From contig NZ_RBZU01000011.1 of NCBI RefSeq assembly GCF_003628125.1, forward strand, positions 124,001-188,000: a stretch of DNA of 64,000 nucleotides, read 5' to 3'. Positions 40,738 through 50,396 of this stretch are shown here, one piece after another. The position numbers were made by a program, and so were the translations under genes. Each line of letters starts with the position of its first letter. Position 1 is the first letter of the stretch. This DNA is from Pararobbsia silviterrae. Lineage in GTDB: Bacteria; Pseudomonadota; Gammaproteobacteria; Burkholderiales; Burkholderiaceae. A model generated the notes under the pieces. The model worked only from the letters and a program-made list of their open reading frames with translations. It was not told the origin of the DNA and ran no database searches.

Positions 40738-43737
40738 ATGACCGATACCCCGCCGCTCTGCGTATCCTTTTCGACCTATGCCACACGCGTGCTCCACGCG
40801 AATCCGGATTTCGCGAGCCGGCTGCCCGGCCTCGCCGAGGCGCCCGTCACGCGTGCGTGGATGGAGGACCGGCTGGCCGAACTCGGCGTCGGAGCGGCGC
40901 CGGCCGCATGGCCCGACGAGGATGCGCTCAAGCGCGCGCTGCGGCGTCTGCGCGCCGAGGTCTATCTGATCGTCATGGAGCGCGACCTCGCGGGGGCCGC
41001 CGATGTCGCCGAAGTCACGGGCGCGATGACCGATCTCGCGGAGATCGCGATCCAGCGCGCGCTCGACGTGATCGACGCGGATCTGCGCGCGACGTTCGGC
41101 GCACCGCTCGCGCAGACGAGCGGTGCGCCGCTGTCGCTCGGCGTCGTCGGCATGGGCAAGCTCGGCGGCCGCGAGCTCAACGTCTCGTCCGATATCGACC
41201 TGATCTTCGTCTACGAAGAGGAAGGGGAGACGGCCGGCGGCCAGCGCAAGCCGCTTTCGAATCACGAATACTTCACGCGGCTCGGCCGGCGGCTGATCGG
41301 CGCGCTGTCGGAGCTCACGGCCGACGGCTTCGTCTTTCGCGTCGACATGCGCCTGCGGCCGAACGGCGATTCGGGCGCGCTCGTTTCGAGTCTCGGCATG
41401 CTCGAGGAATATTTCTACGTGCAGGGCCGCGAGTGGGAGCGCTATGCGTGGATCAAGGGACGGCTCGTGAGCCGGATCGACGAGCCGAGCGGCGCGCACC
41501 TCGCGGGCGAACTCGACCGGCTCGTCAAGCCGTTCGTCTACCGGCGCTATCTCGACTTCAACGTGATCGGCGCGCTGCGCTCACTGCACGAACAGATCCG
41601 CAGGGAAGCGAGCAAGCGCGCGACGATGCGGCCCGAGAAGGCGGACGATATCAAGCTCGGGCGCGGCGGCATTCGCGAGATCGAATTCTCGGCGCAGGTG
41701 TTCCAGCTCATTCGCGGCGGCCAGGATGCGGGGTTCCGCGTGCGGCCGACGCTCGAGGTGCTGGCCCATGCGGTTGCGCGCGGCTTGTTGTCGGCTTCCG
41801 TCGCCGCGCAGCTGTCCGATGCGTATTTGTTTTTCCGCCGCGTCGAGCACCGGCTCCAGTATGCCGACGACGCGCAGACGCATGCGCTGCCCGTCGATCC
41901 CGATGCGCGTGCGCGGCTCGCGGCGTCGCTCGGTCATGTCGACTATGCGTCGTTGCTCGACGAGATCAACCGGCATCGCGCGCTGGCCGAAGCGCAGTTC
42001 GACCGGATCTTCGCGGACAAGAACGGCAACGGATCGACGCCGGCCGGCACGGTGCCGCCGAACGCATCGCCCGCGGCATTCGCGTCGGCCGCGGGCGCCG
42101 CGGCGGCCTCGGTGACGTCGGCGATGACGACCCAGGACGCGCGTGAATCGGGCAAGGCGTCGGAATCGGCGCAGACCGTTCAGACCTCGGACCCGGCCTC
42201 GACCGCGAATACCCAGACCCAGCCCTTCGTCTCGGGCGCCGACCTCTGGAACGAAGGCTTGCTCGACGACGAGGTCGGCTCGGCGCTCGCGACGCAGGCC
42301 GCGCGGCTCGGCTTCGCCGATGCGAAAGGCATGCTCGCGCGTCTGCAGGCCGTGCGCGGCTCGACGCGCTATTCGAGCCTGTCGGAGCGCAGCCGCGAGC
42401 GCTTCGATCTGCTCGTCGTGCGCGTGCTCGACGCGGCGCCCTCGCTGCCCGCCGATCATTGCGACGCGATCGTGCTGCGTTTTCTCGACCTGCTCGAAAG
42501 CGTCGCGCGCCGCGGCGCGTATCTCGCGCTGCTCGCCGAGTATCCGGCCGCGCTGATGCGCGTGTTGTCTGTCATCGGCGCCTCGCGGTGGGCGGCCGGC
42601 TATCTCCAGCAGCATCCGCAACTGCTCGACGAACTGCTCGACGACGAGGCGCTTGCCGCGCCGTCCGACTGGACCGTGTTCAAGCAGTCGCTTGCGCGGC
42701 GGCTCGCGCATGCCGACAGCGTCGAACAGCAACTCGATCTGCTGCGGCACGCGCAGCACGCCGAGACGTTCCGGATCCTGCTGCTCGATCTCGCCGCGCA
42801 TATCACGGTCGAGCGCATCAGCGACTTGCTGTCCGAACTGGCCGATGCCGTCGTCGAGGTGACGCTCGAAGCCGTCTGGCGGCAATTGCCGCGCCGTCAT
42901 CGCGACGCGCCGCGTTTCGCCGTCATTGCGTACGGCAAGCTCGGGGGCAAGGAGCTCGGTTACGCGTCCGATCTCGATCTGATCTTCCTGTACGACGATC
43001 CCGACGAAAACGCCGACGAGATCTACGCGATGTTCGCGCGGCGGCTCATCACGTGGCTCACGACGGCCACGGGCGCGGGCGCGCTCTACGATGTCGATCT
43101 GCGTCTACGGCCGAACGGGTCGTCGGGGCTGCTCGTGACGTCGCTCGACGCGTTTCGCCGCTATCAGCTTCACGAAGGCGACGGCTCGAATACGGCCTGG
43201 GTTTGGGAGCATCAGGCGCTCTCGCGCGCGCGTTTCGCGTGCGGCGATCCGCGGCTCGGCGAGATGTTCGAGGACATCCGCACGCAGGTGCTGACCCAGC
43301 ATCGCGAGGCGTTGCCGCTCGCGCGGGAAATCGTCGCGATGCGCGAGCGCGTGCACGAAGGCCATCCGAACCGCAGCGCGCTGTTCGATCTCAAGCACGA
43401 TCGCGGCGGCATGGTCGACGTCGAGTTCACCGTTCAGTACCTCGTGCTGCTGCACGCGTCGGGCCATCCGGAATTGCTGCGCAACACGGGCAATATCGCG
43501 TTGCTGCGCGAGCTCGCGCATTTCGGTCTGATGCCCGAGAGCGAGGCTGAAGCCGTCGGCAACGCGTACCGGCGGTATCGTGCGATCCAGCACAAGATGC
43601 GGCTCGACGGCATGGACGCCGCGCGCGTGCCGGCCGAGACGGTGGAGGTCGAGAAGGCCGCGGTCGAGGGACTTTGGGATCGGATCTTCGCGGGCGTCGA
43701 GCCGGCGCCGCTCGGCGCGATCGGGATCGAGCGGTAG
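40738..43737 (+). CDS. glnE: Bifunctional glutamine synthetase adenylyltransferase/deadenylase
   Basis: A 999-residue two-headed enzyme that adds and removes AMP on glutamine synthetase under control of PII and glutamine. Both nucleotidyltransferase-fold halves keep the G-x-G/D-x-D signature: GKLGGRELNVSSDIDLIFVY in the N-terminal deadenylase domain and GKLGGKELGYASDLDLIFLY in the C-terminal adenylylase domain. RLRPNGDSGALVSS and RLRPNGSSGLLVTS follow each. Between the halves is an Ala/Thr/Ser/Gln-rich linker (about 42018-42240) that makes it longer than the usual 930-950. It is divergent from yhdP, with 146 bp between the starts. Confidence 0.97.
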   Translation: MTDTPPLCVSFSTYATRVLHANPDFASRLPGLAEAPVTRAWMEDRLAELGVGAAPAAWPDEDALKRALRRLRAEVYLIVMERDLAGAADVAEVTGAMTDLAEIAIQRALDVIDADLRATFGAPLAQTSGAPLSLGVVGMGKLGGRELNVSSDIDLIFVYEEEGETAGGQRKPLSNHEYFTRLGRRLIGALSELTADGFVFRVDMRLRPNGDSGALVSSLGMLEEYFYVQGREWERYAWIKGRLVSRIDEPSGAHLAGELDRLVKPFVYRRYLDFNVIGALRSLHEQIRREASKRATMRPEKADDIKLGRGGIREIEFSAQVFQLIRGGQDAGFRVRPTLEVLAHAVARGLLSASVAAQLSDAYLFFRRVEHRLQYADDAQTHALPVDPDARARLAASLGHVDYASLLDEINRHRALAEAQFDRIFADKNGNGSTPAGTVPPNASPAAFASAAGAAAASVTSAMTTQDARESGKASESAQTVQTSDPASTANTQTQPFVSGADLWNEGLLDDEVGSALATQAARLGFADAKGMLARLQAVRGSTRYSSLSERSRERFDLLVVRVLDAAPSLPADHCDAIVLRFLDLLESVARRGAYLALLAEYPAALMRVLSVIGASRWAAGYLQQHPQLLDELLDDEALAAPSDWTVFKQSLARRLAHADSVEQQLDLLRHAQHAETFRILLLDLAAHITVERISDLLSELADAVVEVTLEAVWRQLPRRHRDAPRFAVIAYGKLGGKELGYASDLDLIFLYDDPDENADEIYAMFARRLITWLTTATGAGALYDVDLRLRPNGSSGLLVTSLDAFRRYQLHEGDGSNTAWVWEHQALSRARFACGDPRLGEMFEDIRTQVLTQHREALPLAREIVAMRERVHEGHPNRSALFDLKHDRGGMVDVEFTVQYLVLLHASGHPELLRNTGNIALLRELAHFGLMPESEAEAVGNAYRRYRAIQHKMRLDGMDAARVPAETVEVEKAAVEGLWDRIFAGVEPAPLGAIGIER

Positions 43738-43766
43738 GGGTGACGGGTCGCGCTGTGCGCGACCCG

Positions 43767-43821
43767 CCCGCAGACCCGCAGACCCGCAGACCCGCAGACC
43801 CGCAGACCCGCAGACCCGCAA
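43767..43821. repeat. 8-bp tandem repeat, six copies
   Basis: Six identical copies of CCCGCAGA run from 43767 to 43814, followed by a degenerate seventh (CCCGCAAA). The array fills about half of the 104-bp gap between the convergent glnE and recN genes. No terminator stem is seen in the gap. Confidence 0.95.
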
Positions 43822-43841
43822 ATCGGCGGGCCGTGAACGTG

Positions 43842-45491
43842 TCAGGCCGCGAGCATTTCGCGCGCGTGCTTGCGCGTCGTCGCCGTGATTTCGACGCCGC
43901 CGAGCATCCGCGCGATCTCTTCGACGCGACTCGGCTTGTCGAGCGGATCGACCGACGACACCGTGCCGGCGTCGACCGTCTTCTTCGCGACCTTGAAGTG
44001 GTATTCGCCGCGCGCCGCGACCTGCGGCAGATGCGTGACGCAGAGCACCTGGCGCATGCGTCCGAGCTGATGCAGGAGCCGGCCGACGACTTCGGCGACG
44101 GCGCCGCCGATGCCCGTGTCGACTTCGTCGAAGATCAGCGTCGGCGTGGGGCTCGCGGCGCTCGCGATGACCGAGAGCGCGAGCGAGATCCGCGCGAGCT
44201 CGCCGCCCGAAGCCACCTTGGCGAGCGGGCGCAGCGGCACGCCCGCGTGACCCGCGACGCGGAATTCGATCTGTTCGAGACCGTGCGGCCCGCCCTGGGG
44301 CTGCGGCACGAGCGCGACCTCGAACTGGCCGCCCGCCATCGAGAGCTCCTGCATGCCGGTCGTGACCGCTTCGCCGAGCGCCTTCGCGTGTCGCGCGCGT
44401 TCCTTCGAGAGCCGCTTCGCGACGTCCTGATACGCGCGTTGCGCGGCGGCCTCGGCCGCGCGCAGCGCGTCGAGATCGGCGGCGGCGTCGAGCGCGTCGA
44501 GCTGGGCGCGGCGTTGCGTGTGCTCGTCGGGCAGCGACTCGGGCTGCAGCCTGAATTTGCGCGCCGCCGAGTGCAGCGCGTCGAGCCGCTGATCGACTTC
44601 GGCGAGCCGGTCGGGGTCGAGGTCGAGCCGCTGCGCATAGTGATTCAGCGAGTAGACGGCTTCCTGGATCTGAATTTCGGCGGGTTCGAGCGCCGCGAGC
44701 GCATCGGCGAGACCCGCGTCGAGATCGGCGAGGTCGCGCAGCCGCGCGATGACGGCCGTGAGCTGATGGAGCATCGCATCATCCGATTCGGACAAGGCCC
44801 CGAGCGCGGCCTGGACGCCGCCGATCAGATTCGCCGCGTTCGACAGACGGCGGTGCTCGACGTTGATCTCCTCCCACTCGCCGGGTTGCGGTTTGAGCTT
44901 GTCGAGTTCGGCGAGTTGCCAGGCGAGGCGTTCGCGTTCGAGCTGGATTTCGCGGTCGCGCGAGACGGCCGCTTCGATCGCCGCGTTCGCGTCGCGAACC
45001 GCGCGCCATGCACGCGCGGTGTCTGCCGCGAGCGCGCCGAGACCCGCATGTGTGTCGAACAGGTCGCGCTGCGCGTCGGCGCGCATCAGTAATTGGTGCG
45101 CGTGCTGTCCGTGGATTTCGACGAGCATGTCGCCGAGATCGCGGAGCTGCGCGAGCGTCGCGGCCGTGCCGTTGATGAACGCGCGCGAACGGCCGCCCGC
45201 GTCGATCACGCGGCGCAGCAGCACCGTGCCCGGCTCGCCTTCGAGCGCTTGCGCGGCCAGCCATGCATCGACCGCGTCGTAGGTCGCGAATCCGGCCGTG
45301 ATGTCGGCGCGCGCCTGACCGGTCCGCACGACCGATGCATCGCCGCGCGCGCCGAGCGTCAGGGCGAGCGCGTCGATCAGAATCGATTTGCCGGCCCCGG
45401 TTTCACCCGAGAACACCGTGAAGCCGGGATCGAACTCGAGGTCGAGCGTATCGACGACGACGAAATCGCGAATCGAAAGGTGACGCAGCAT
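43842..45491 (-). CDS. recN: DNA repair protein RecN
   Basis: A 549-residue SMC-like ATPase of double-strand break repair. The N-terminal half-head has MLRHLSIRDFVVVDTLDLEF and Walker A SGETGAGKSILIDAL; the middle is a long coiled coil (with LVEIHGQHAHQLLM before it). The C-terminal half-head has the ABC signature region VASGGELARISLAL and Walker B TLIFDEVDTGIGG, then the H-loop HLPQVAARG. The ATG at 45491 gives the family N-terminus; the open frame upstream is not conserved. No LexA-type operator was recognised in the upstream gap. Confidence 0.97.
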   Translation of the reverse strand: MLRHLSIRDFVVVDTLDLEFDPGFTVFSGETGAGKSILIDALALTLGARGDASVVRTGQARADITAGFATYDAVDAWLAAQALEGEPGTVLLRRVIDAGGRSRAFINGTAATLAQLRDLGDMLVEIHGQHAHQLLMRADAQRDLFDTHAGLGALAADTARAWRAVRDANAAIEAAVSRDREIQLERERLAWQLAELDKLKPQPGEWEEINVEHRRLSNAANLIGGVQAALGALSESDDAMLHQLTAVIARLRDLADLDAGLADALAALEPAEIQIQEAVYSLNHYAQRLDLDPDRLAEVDQRLDALHSAARKFRLQPESLPDEHTQRRAQLDALDAAADLDALRAAEAAAQRAYQDVAKRLSKERARHAKALGEAVTTGMQELSMAGGQFEVALVPQPQGGPHGLEQIEFRVAGHAGVPLRPLAKVASGGELARISLALSVIASAASPTPTLIFDEVDTGIGGAVAEVVGRLLHQLGRMRQVLCVTHLPQVAARGEYHFKVAKKTVDAGTVSSVDPLDKPSRVEEIARMLGGVEITATTRKHAREMLAA

Positions 45492-45640
45492 GGCAGAGAG
45501 ACGCTCCGGGGGCACGAGCAGGAAACCGAAAACAGGAATGTACCCGAGACTGCATGACAGACAAACGGAACCGCGTGTTCGGGGACTGCCGCGCACGCCT
45601 GCGCCGCCGTCAGGGCCGCGGAGGCGAGGCGCGCGATGAA

Positions 45641-45778
45641 ACGCGGCGACGCACCTCACGCGGGGGCTCGCGGCTCGGGCGTCGTCGCTCAGGCGTCATC
45701 GTCAGCGCGGGAGAGGCGAAGCGTGCAGCGCAACGCCGCGATGCACCTCGCGCGGGGCCTGCGGCTCAGGCGTCGTCG
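45641..45778. repeat. Direct repeat copying the 3' end of nadK
   Basis: A 47-bp stretch at 45641-45687 closely matches 45733-45778, which covers the nadK stop region. The shared words include GCACCTC, CGCGGGG, GCGGCTC and GGCGTCGTCG; I count about 39 matching positions. The copies are 92 bp apart in the 274-bp gap between nadK and recN (45492-45765), which contains no other gene. This looks like a small tandem duplication that has since diverged. Confidence 0.6.
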
Positions 45779-46647
45779 TCTTCGTGCGACGGGTATTCGT
45801 TCCAGTGGAGCTTTTTGCGCAGCGTCGCGAAGTGGCTGTGACCGACCGGATGCAGGAACGGTACCGTATGTGTGGCGCGCCGGACCTCGATGACGTCGTT
45901 GAGTTCGAGCGCGGTGAAGGCCTGCATGTCGAAGTTCACGTTGACGTCGCGGCCCGCGACGATCTGGATCGCGATTTCCGAGTCGTCGGGGAGCACGATC
46001 GGCCGATTCGACAGCGCGTGCGGTGCGATCGGCACGAGCACGATGCCGCCGAGTTGCGGATGCAGGATCGGGCCCTGCGACGACAGCGCGTAGGCGGTCG
46101 AGCCGGTCGGCGTTGCCACGATCAGGCCGTCGGAGCGCTGGTTGTACATGAAGCGCCCGTCGACCGAGACGCGGAGTTCGGCCATGCCCGAGAAGCCCGA
46201 GCGGTTGACGACGACGTCGTTGAGCGCGACGGCGCGGAAGATCGTCTGTCCGTCGCGTCGGATCCGCGATTCGAGCAGTTTGCGTTCCTCGCGCTCGAAT
46301 GCGCCCGCGAGCATCTGCGGCACGACGGTCAGCATTTCGCCGAGCGGGATATCGGTGATGAAGCCGAGCCGGCCGGCGTTGATGCCGATCAGGGGCGTGC
46401 CGAACGGCGCGAGTTCGCGGCCGATGCCGAGCATCGTGCCGTCGCCGCCGACGACGACCGCGACGTCCGCGCGTTCGCCGATCTGGGGCGGCGTCAGGCG
46501 ATCGTAGCCGTCGAGGCCGATGTCGGCGCCCGTCTCGGCCTCGAAGACGACCGTATAGCCTTTGCCGGCGATGCATGCCGCCAGCGTCTTGAGGGGTTCA
46601 GCGATGCCCGGCGTGTTGGCCCGGCCGATCAGCGCGACAGTCTTCAA
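45766..46647 (-). CDS. nadK: NAD kinase
   Basis: A 293-residue enzyme phosphorylating NAD to NADP. The family motifs are [17 protein letters not shown] (the GGDGT phosphate loop), [38 protein letters not shown] and the C-terminal [11 protein letters not shown]. The start is a TTG at 46647: the chain then begins (M)[13 protein letters not shown] as in relatives, and AAGGGGAGA lies about 5 nt upstream. The nearby ATG (plus 46664-46666) is out of frame, and the open frame continuing to 47832 is antisense to hrcA. It is divergent from hrcA, a conserved pair, and 274 bp upstream of recN. Confidence 0.94.
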   Translation of the reverse strand: MKTVALIGRANTPGIAEPLKTLAACIAGKGYTVVFEAETGADIGLDGYDRLTPPQIGERADVAVVVGGDGTMLGIGRELAPFGTPLIGINAGRLGFITDIPLGEMLTVVPQMLAGAFEREERKLLESRIRRDGQTIFRAVALNDVVVNRSGFSGMAELRVSVDGRFMYNQRSDGLIVATPTGSTAYALSSQGPILHPQLGGIVLVPIAPHALSNRPIVLPDDSEIAIQIVAGRDVNVNFDMQAFTALELNDVIEVRRATHTVPFLHPVGHSHFATLRKKLHWNEYPSHEDDDA

Positions 46648-46803
46648 TCGTCTCCCCTTTTTTCCATGCCCCGAATTACACCATAGGAACCGGCGGGCGC
46701 ACATGGGGCGCAGGCTAGGGCGAGCACGGGGGCGTTCGCGGGGCATGCCGGCGCCGTGCGCGAGGGATGTTTTTAAACCGGATGCATCGATCGGCTGTCC
46801 GGT

Positions 46804-46809
46804 TACAAT
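46804..46809 (+). promoter_or_regulatory. -10 element directly upstream of hrcA
   Basis: TACAAT at 46804-46809 is a good -10. With a normal 6-7 nt spacing, transcription would begin at or next to the A of the hrcA ATG (46816), which fits the absence of any Shine-Dalgarno sequence. The -35 (around 46781) is weak. No CIRCE repeat is present. Confidence 0.5.
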
Positions 46810-46815
46810 CGGCGC

Positions 46816-47835
46816 ATGCTCGATCCTCGCGCCCAAACCCTGCTCAAGACCCTGATCGAACGGTATATCGCCGAAGGTCAGCCGGTCGGCTCGCGCACGC
46901 TTTCGAAGTTTTCGGGTCTCGAACTGTCGCCCGCGACGATACGCAACGTGATGTCCGATCTCGAGGAGCTCGGGCTCGTGTCGAGTCCGCACACGTCGGC
47001 GGGTCGCGTGCCGACGCCGCGCGCGTACCGGTTGTTCGTCGACACGATGTTGACCGTGCAGCCGCTGTCCGACGACGAACAGGTCAAGCAGAACGTCCAG
47101 CAGCGCCTGACGCCGGCCGAGCCGACGAAGCTCGTGGCGGCCGCCGCGAGCGTGCTCTCGAATCTGTCGCAATTCGCCGGGGTCGTGCTGACGCCGCGCC
47201 GCAGCCATGTGTTCAAGCAGATCGAATTCATGCGGCTCTCGGAGAAGCGGATTCTGCTGATCATCGTGACGCCCGAGGGTGACGTCCAGAATCGCATCAT
47301 GGCGACGCAGCGCGAGTACACGCCTGCGCAACTGATCGAGGCGTCGAACTATATCAACAGCAATTTCGCGGGCTTGAGCTTCGACGAGGTCCGGCGGCGT
47401 TTGCGCAGCGAGATCGATCAGTTGCGCGGCGACATGACCGTGCTCATGCAGCAGGCCGTCGCGGCGAGCACCGACGAAAGCGATCCCGGCGAGACCGTGC
47501 TGATTTCGGGTGAGCGCAATCTGCTCGAGGTCGCCGATCTGTCGTCGGACATGGCGCGGCTGCGCAAGCTGTTCGACGTGTTCGACCAGCGCACGAGTCT
47601 GTTGCAGTTGCTTGACGTGTCGAGTCATGCGCAAGGCGTGCAGATCTTTATCGGCGGCGAGTCGAATCTCGTGCCGATCGAGGAGATGAGCGTCGTGACG
47701 GCGCCGTACGAGGTCGACGGCAAGATCGTGGGGACGCTTGGCGTCATCGGGCCGACGCGCATGGCTTACCAGCGCGTGATCCCGATCGTCGATATCACGG
47801 CGCGGCTGTTGTCGAATGCGTTGAGTCAGCACTGA
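46816..47835 (+). CDS. hrcA: Heat-inducible transcription repressor HrcA
   Basis: A 339-residue winged-helix repressor that binds CIRCE elements (TTAGCACTC-N9-GAGTGCTAA) with help from GroEL. The DNA-binding N-terminus reads [22 protein letters not shown] with recognition helix [18 protein letters not shown] and wing [17 protein letters not shown] (pieces quoted). The GAF-like middle and C-terminal [16 protein letters not shown] are complete. The mRNA may be leaderless. No CIRCE is found anywhere in the window, so its targets (classically groESL) lie elsewhere; the local grpE and dnaK genes seem to use sigma-32 promoters instead. Confidence 0.96.
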   Translation: MLDPRAQTLLKTLIERYIAEGQPVGSRTLSKFSGLELSPATIRNVMSDLEELGLVSSPHTSAGRVPTPRAYRLFVDTMLTVQPLSDDEQVKQNVQQRLTPAEPTKLVAAAASVLSNLSQFAGVVLTPRRSHVFKQIEFMRLSEKRILLIIVTPEGDVQNRIMATQREYTPAQLIEASNYINSNFAGLSFDEVRRRLRSEIDQLRGDMTVLMQQAVAASTDESDPGETVLISGERNLLEVADLSSDMARLRKLFDVFDQRTSLLQLLDVSSHAQGVQIFIGGESNLVPIEEMSVVTAPYEVDGKIVGTLGVIGPTRMAYQRVIPIVDITARLLSNALSQH

Positions 47836-47917
47836 CGCATCGGGGCGGCGTGATCGTCGCTTACATAGCCATCCCGGTGCACAATGAGCGCTTGCCCGAT
47901 TTCCGCAAGCCGAACTG

Positions 47918-49024
47918 ATGCGATTCGATCTCGAACTGCCTTCCCAGGACCCGAACGCGACGGCTCAGCGCACCGCGGTGCTGCTGATCAATCTCGGCAC
48001 GCCCGACGCGCCGACGCCATCGGCCGTGCGCCGCTATCTCGCCGAATTTCTGTCGGACCCCCGCGTCGTCGAAATCCCGCCATGGATCTGGCAACCGATC
48101 CTGCACGGCGCGATCCTGCCCTTGCGCAGCCGCGCGTCGGCGCATAAATATGCGTCGGTCTGGATGCCCGAAGGGTCGCCGTTGCGCGTCTATACGGAAC
48201 AGCAGACGAACGCGCTGCGCGTCTGGTTCGCGGCGCGCGGCGTGCCCGTCCTCGTTGATCATGCGATGCGCTACGGCTCGCCGTCGATTCCCGACGTGCT
48301 CGGCCAACTCAAGCGCGCGGGCGCCGACCGCATCCTGCTGTTGCCGATGTATCCGCAGTACGCGGCCTCGACGGTCGCGACGGCGTTCGACAAAGCCTCC
48401 GACGCGCTGCGCCGCATGCGCAATCAACCCGAGATCCGCGCGATCAAGCAATACCCCGACGCACCCGGCTATATCGGCGCGCTCGTGGCCCAGCTCCGCG
48501 AGTTCTGGGCCACGCACGGCACGCCCGATTTCGCCGCGGGCGATCGTCTGCTCCTGAGTTTCCACGGCCTGCCCAAGCGCACGCTCAATCTCGGCGACCC
48601 GTATCACAACCAGTGCCAGCTCACGGGCACGCTGCTCGCGCAGGCGCTCGGGCTCGACGAAGCGAGTTGCCGCATCACGTTCCAGTCGCGCTTCGGACGC
48701 GAGGAATGGCTCCAGCCCTACACGGCGCCGACGCTCGCCGAACTCGGCGCGGCTGGCGTGCGCCGCGTCGACGTGATGTGTCCGGGATTCACGGCCGATT
48801 GTCTCGAAACGATCGAGGAAATCGGCATGGAAGGCCGCGATGCGTTTCTGAAGGCAGGCGGCAAGGTCTATCACCGCGTGCCGTGCCTCAATGCGTCGCC
48901 CGCGTTTATCGACGCGCTCGGGCATCTCGCGCTCGCGCATCTCGGCGGCTGGATCGAGCCGAGCGCCGCGCCTGCGCACGAGCGGCGCGCGCCCGCGCAA
49001 GATTATGCGCAGGCGGGTCGCTGA
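47918..49024 (+). CDS. hemH: Ferrochelatase
   Basis: A 368-residue enzyme inserting Fe(II) into protoporphyrin IX, the last step of haem synthesis. Conserved pieces are [41 protein letters not shown], the catalytic-His segment [30 protein letters not shown] and [17 protein letters not shown]. The family-typical length is reached; the last 20 residues are Ala/Arg-rich. It follows hrcA by 82 bp in the same direction. The following gap (49025-49258) contains only repeated CTGAGAC/TTGAGAC words at about 49107-49150. Confidence 0.97.
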   Translation: MRFDLELPSQDPNATAQRTAVLLINLGTPDAPTPSAVRRYLAEFLSDPRVVEIPPWIWQPILHGAILPLRSRASAHKYASVWMPEGSPLRVYTEQQTNALRVWFAARGVPVLVDHAMRYGSPSIPDVLGQLKRAGADRILLLPMYPQYAASTVATAFDKASDALRRMRNQPEIRAIKQYPDAPGYIGALVAQLREFWATHGTPDFAAGDRLLLSFHGLPKRTLNLGDPYHNQCQLTGTLLAQALGLDEASCRITFQSRFGREEWLQPYTAPTLAELGAAGVRRVDVMCPGFTADCLETIEEIGMEGRDAFLKAGGKVYHRVPCLNASPAFIDALGHLALAHLGGWIEPSAAPAHERRAPAQDYAQAGR

Positions 49025-49258
49025 ATGTCGTGCAGCCGGGCCGCGGAACGGCGCTATGCGCGGCTGCGCCGACGCGCCCGCCCGAGATGGTCCGCCGGAA
49101 CGTCTGGTGTGCCCCTGAGACTCCTCAGACCCTTGAGACTATTGAGACCCGGTGGCACCCCTGAGGCCGAGGCACCGCGAAGCCACCCTGAAGGCGCGCC
49201 CGCCGATACGCGCTAACGCCGCACGTAGCAGATCGATACACGACTGAGCTTTTCATCC

Positions 49259-49666
49259 ATGCAATACAAGATTTCGACGGAACCCGATGCGCGGCTGCGC
49301 ATCGACAAATGGCTCTGGGCCGCGCGATTTTTCAAGACGCGCACGCTGGCCGCCGACGCGGTCGGCAAGGCGCATGTGCGGATCAACGGCGACGCAGTCA
49401 AGACGGCCAAGGAAGTCCGCGTCGGCGATCTCGTGACGATCGAGATCGAGCGTCTGCGCTGGGAGGTCGAGGTGCTCGGCATCTGCGACGTGCGCGGTCC
49501 CGCGAGCGTTGCGCAGACGCTCTATGCGGAAACGCCCGAGAGCTTGCGCGCACGGACGGCCGAACTCGAGCGCCGCAAGACCTTCCACGAACCGGCCGCC
49601 GACCTTCATGGCCGGCCGACCAAGCGCGATCGGCGGATCATCGACCGTTATTCGGGCGGAGATTGA
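49259..49666 (+). CDS. hslR: Ribosome-associated heat-shock protein Hsp15 (S4 domain)
   Basis: A 135-residue RNA-binding protein. The S4 domain spans about residues 11-60: RLRIDKWLWAARFFKTRTLA, then VGKAHVRINGDAVKTAKEVRVGD (pieces quoted). A basic C-terminal tail ending RPTKRDRRIIDRY follows. In E. coli Hsp15 rescues stalled 50S subunits that carry peptidyl-tRNA after heat shock. Its place between hemH and grpE suits a heat-shock role. The ATG at 49259 is the first in frame, and the family N-terminus is short. Confidence 0.93.
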   Translation: MQYKISTEPDARLRIDKWLWAARFFKTRTLAADAVGKAHVRINGDAVKTAKEVRVGDLVTIEIERLRWEVEVLGICDVRGPASVAQTLYAETPESLRARTAELERRKTFHEPAADLHGRPTKRDRRIIDRYSGGD

Positions 49667-49765
49667 GCCCGGGTTCGCCGGCAACGGGCGGATCGGTCCC
49701 GTGGGCAGAGGCCGGGCAGATCTCGCACGAGGCTGGACAAGGCACGCGTGAAGCCTACGCTAAAA

Positions 49766-49902
49766 GCAGGACGGCAGGACGGCAGGACGGCAGGACGGCA
49801 GGACGGCAGGACGGCAGGACGGCAGGACGGCAGGACGGCAGGACGGCAGGACGGCAGGACGGGCAGAGGGCAGAGGGCAGAGGGCAGAGGGCAGAGGGCA
49901 GA
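49766..49902. repeat. Two adjoining tandem arrays: 8-bp x12 and 7-bp x6
   Basis: Twelve identical copies of GCAGGACG run from 49766 to 49861, and six of GGGCAGA from 49861 to 49902. They lie 100 bp past hslR in a gap of about 1 kb (49667-50706). Neither unit length is a multiple of three, so translation through them changes frame per copy; I see no gene here. Confidence 0.95.
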
Positions 49903-49997
49903 AGGGGACCAAGCAGACAAGGCAATACGAACCCGGAGGCCCGATCTCTACCGACCTCACCGGCAACCCGGCGGGCGGCGAACGGGCGGACAGGGGC

Positions 49998-50159
49998 CTA
50001 CCGGCAGGCGATCGCGCGCGGCGCGACCCACGTCATGATCGTCGCCTTCGCACTGCCGTATTCGGAATTGCACCGCGTGACCGCACCGGACGCGCAGATC
50101 TCAAAGGTCGTGGCAATCAGCACGGCCATGATGGTCGCAATCGCAAAGCTCAGTTTCAT
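49998..50159 (-). CDS. Possible small membrane protein (53 aa)
   Basis: A 53-codon open frame on the minus strand, starting ATG at 50159. The predicted protein has an N-terminal hydrophobic helix (KLSFAIATIMAVLIATTF, residues 2-19) followed by a short polar tail with three Cys (ICASG, RCNSEYG, IACR). AAGGA lies about 7 nt before the ATG, a good ribosome-binding site. It is in the otherwise empty gap between hslR and grpE, on the opposite strand. I do not recognise a family. A helix plus a good ribosome-binding site argues for a real small protein; the lack of any homologue known to me argues for caution. Confidence 0.42.
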   Translation of the reverse strand: MKLSFAIATIMAVLIATTFEICASGAVTRCNSEYGSAKATIMTWVAPRAIACR

Positions 50160-50396
50160 GACGAATCCTTCGCATGCGCCTTGCACGTTCGGCCGGCGAT
50201 CGCCGGATGGCGGTCGCCGCGCTCCGGCGGCCCCGATGGGCGCCACCGGCGCACCCTGATCTCCGAATGCCGTCGACGCGAAGCGCGAAAAGCGTTTCCC
50301 GACGCCGCCTCTCGATTGAGGGTCTGTCGCCGGGGACGCCGCGCAACGCGGTCGTCTGCGCGTGATGTGATGAAGTGTAGGTCAGCCAAAATGACC

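Noticed and set aside
46780-46815. CIRCE element before hrcA
   Set aside because: No TTAGCACTC/GAGTGCTAA-like dyad is present; only a -10-like TACAAT.
46648-47832. Long extension of the nadK frame antisense to hrcA
   Set aside because: GC-rich shadow frame of hrcA; the nadK family N-terminus and ribosome-binding site place the start at the TTG at 46647.
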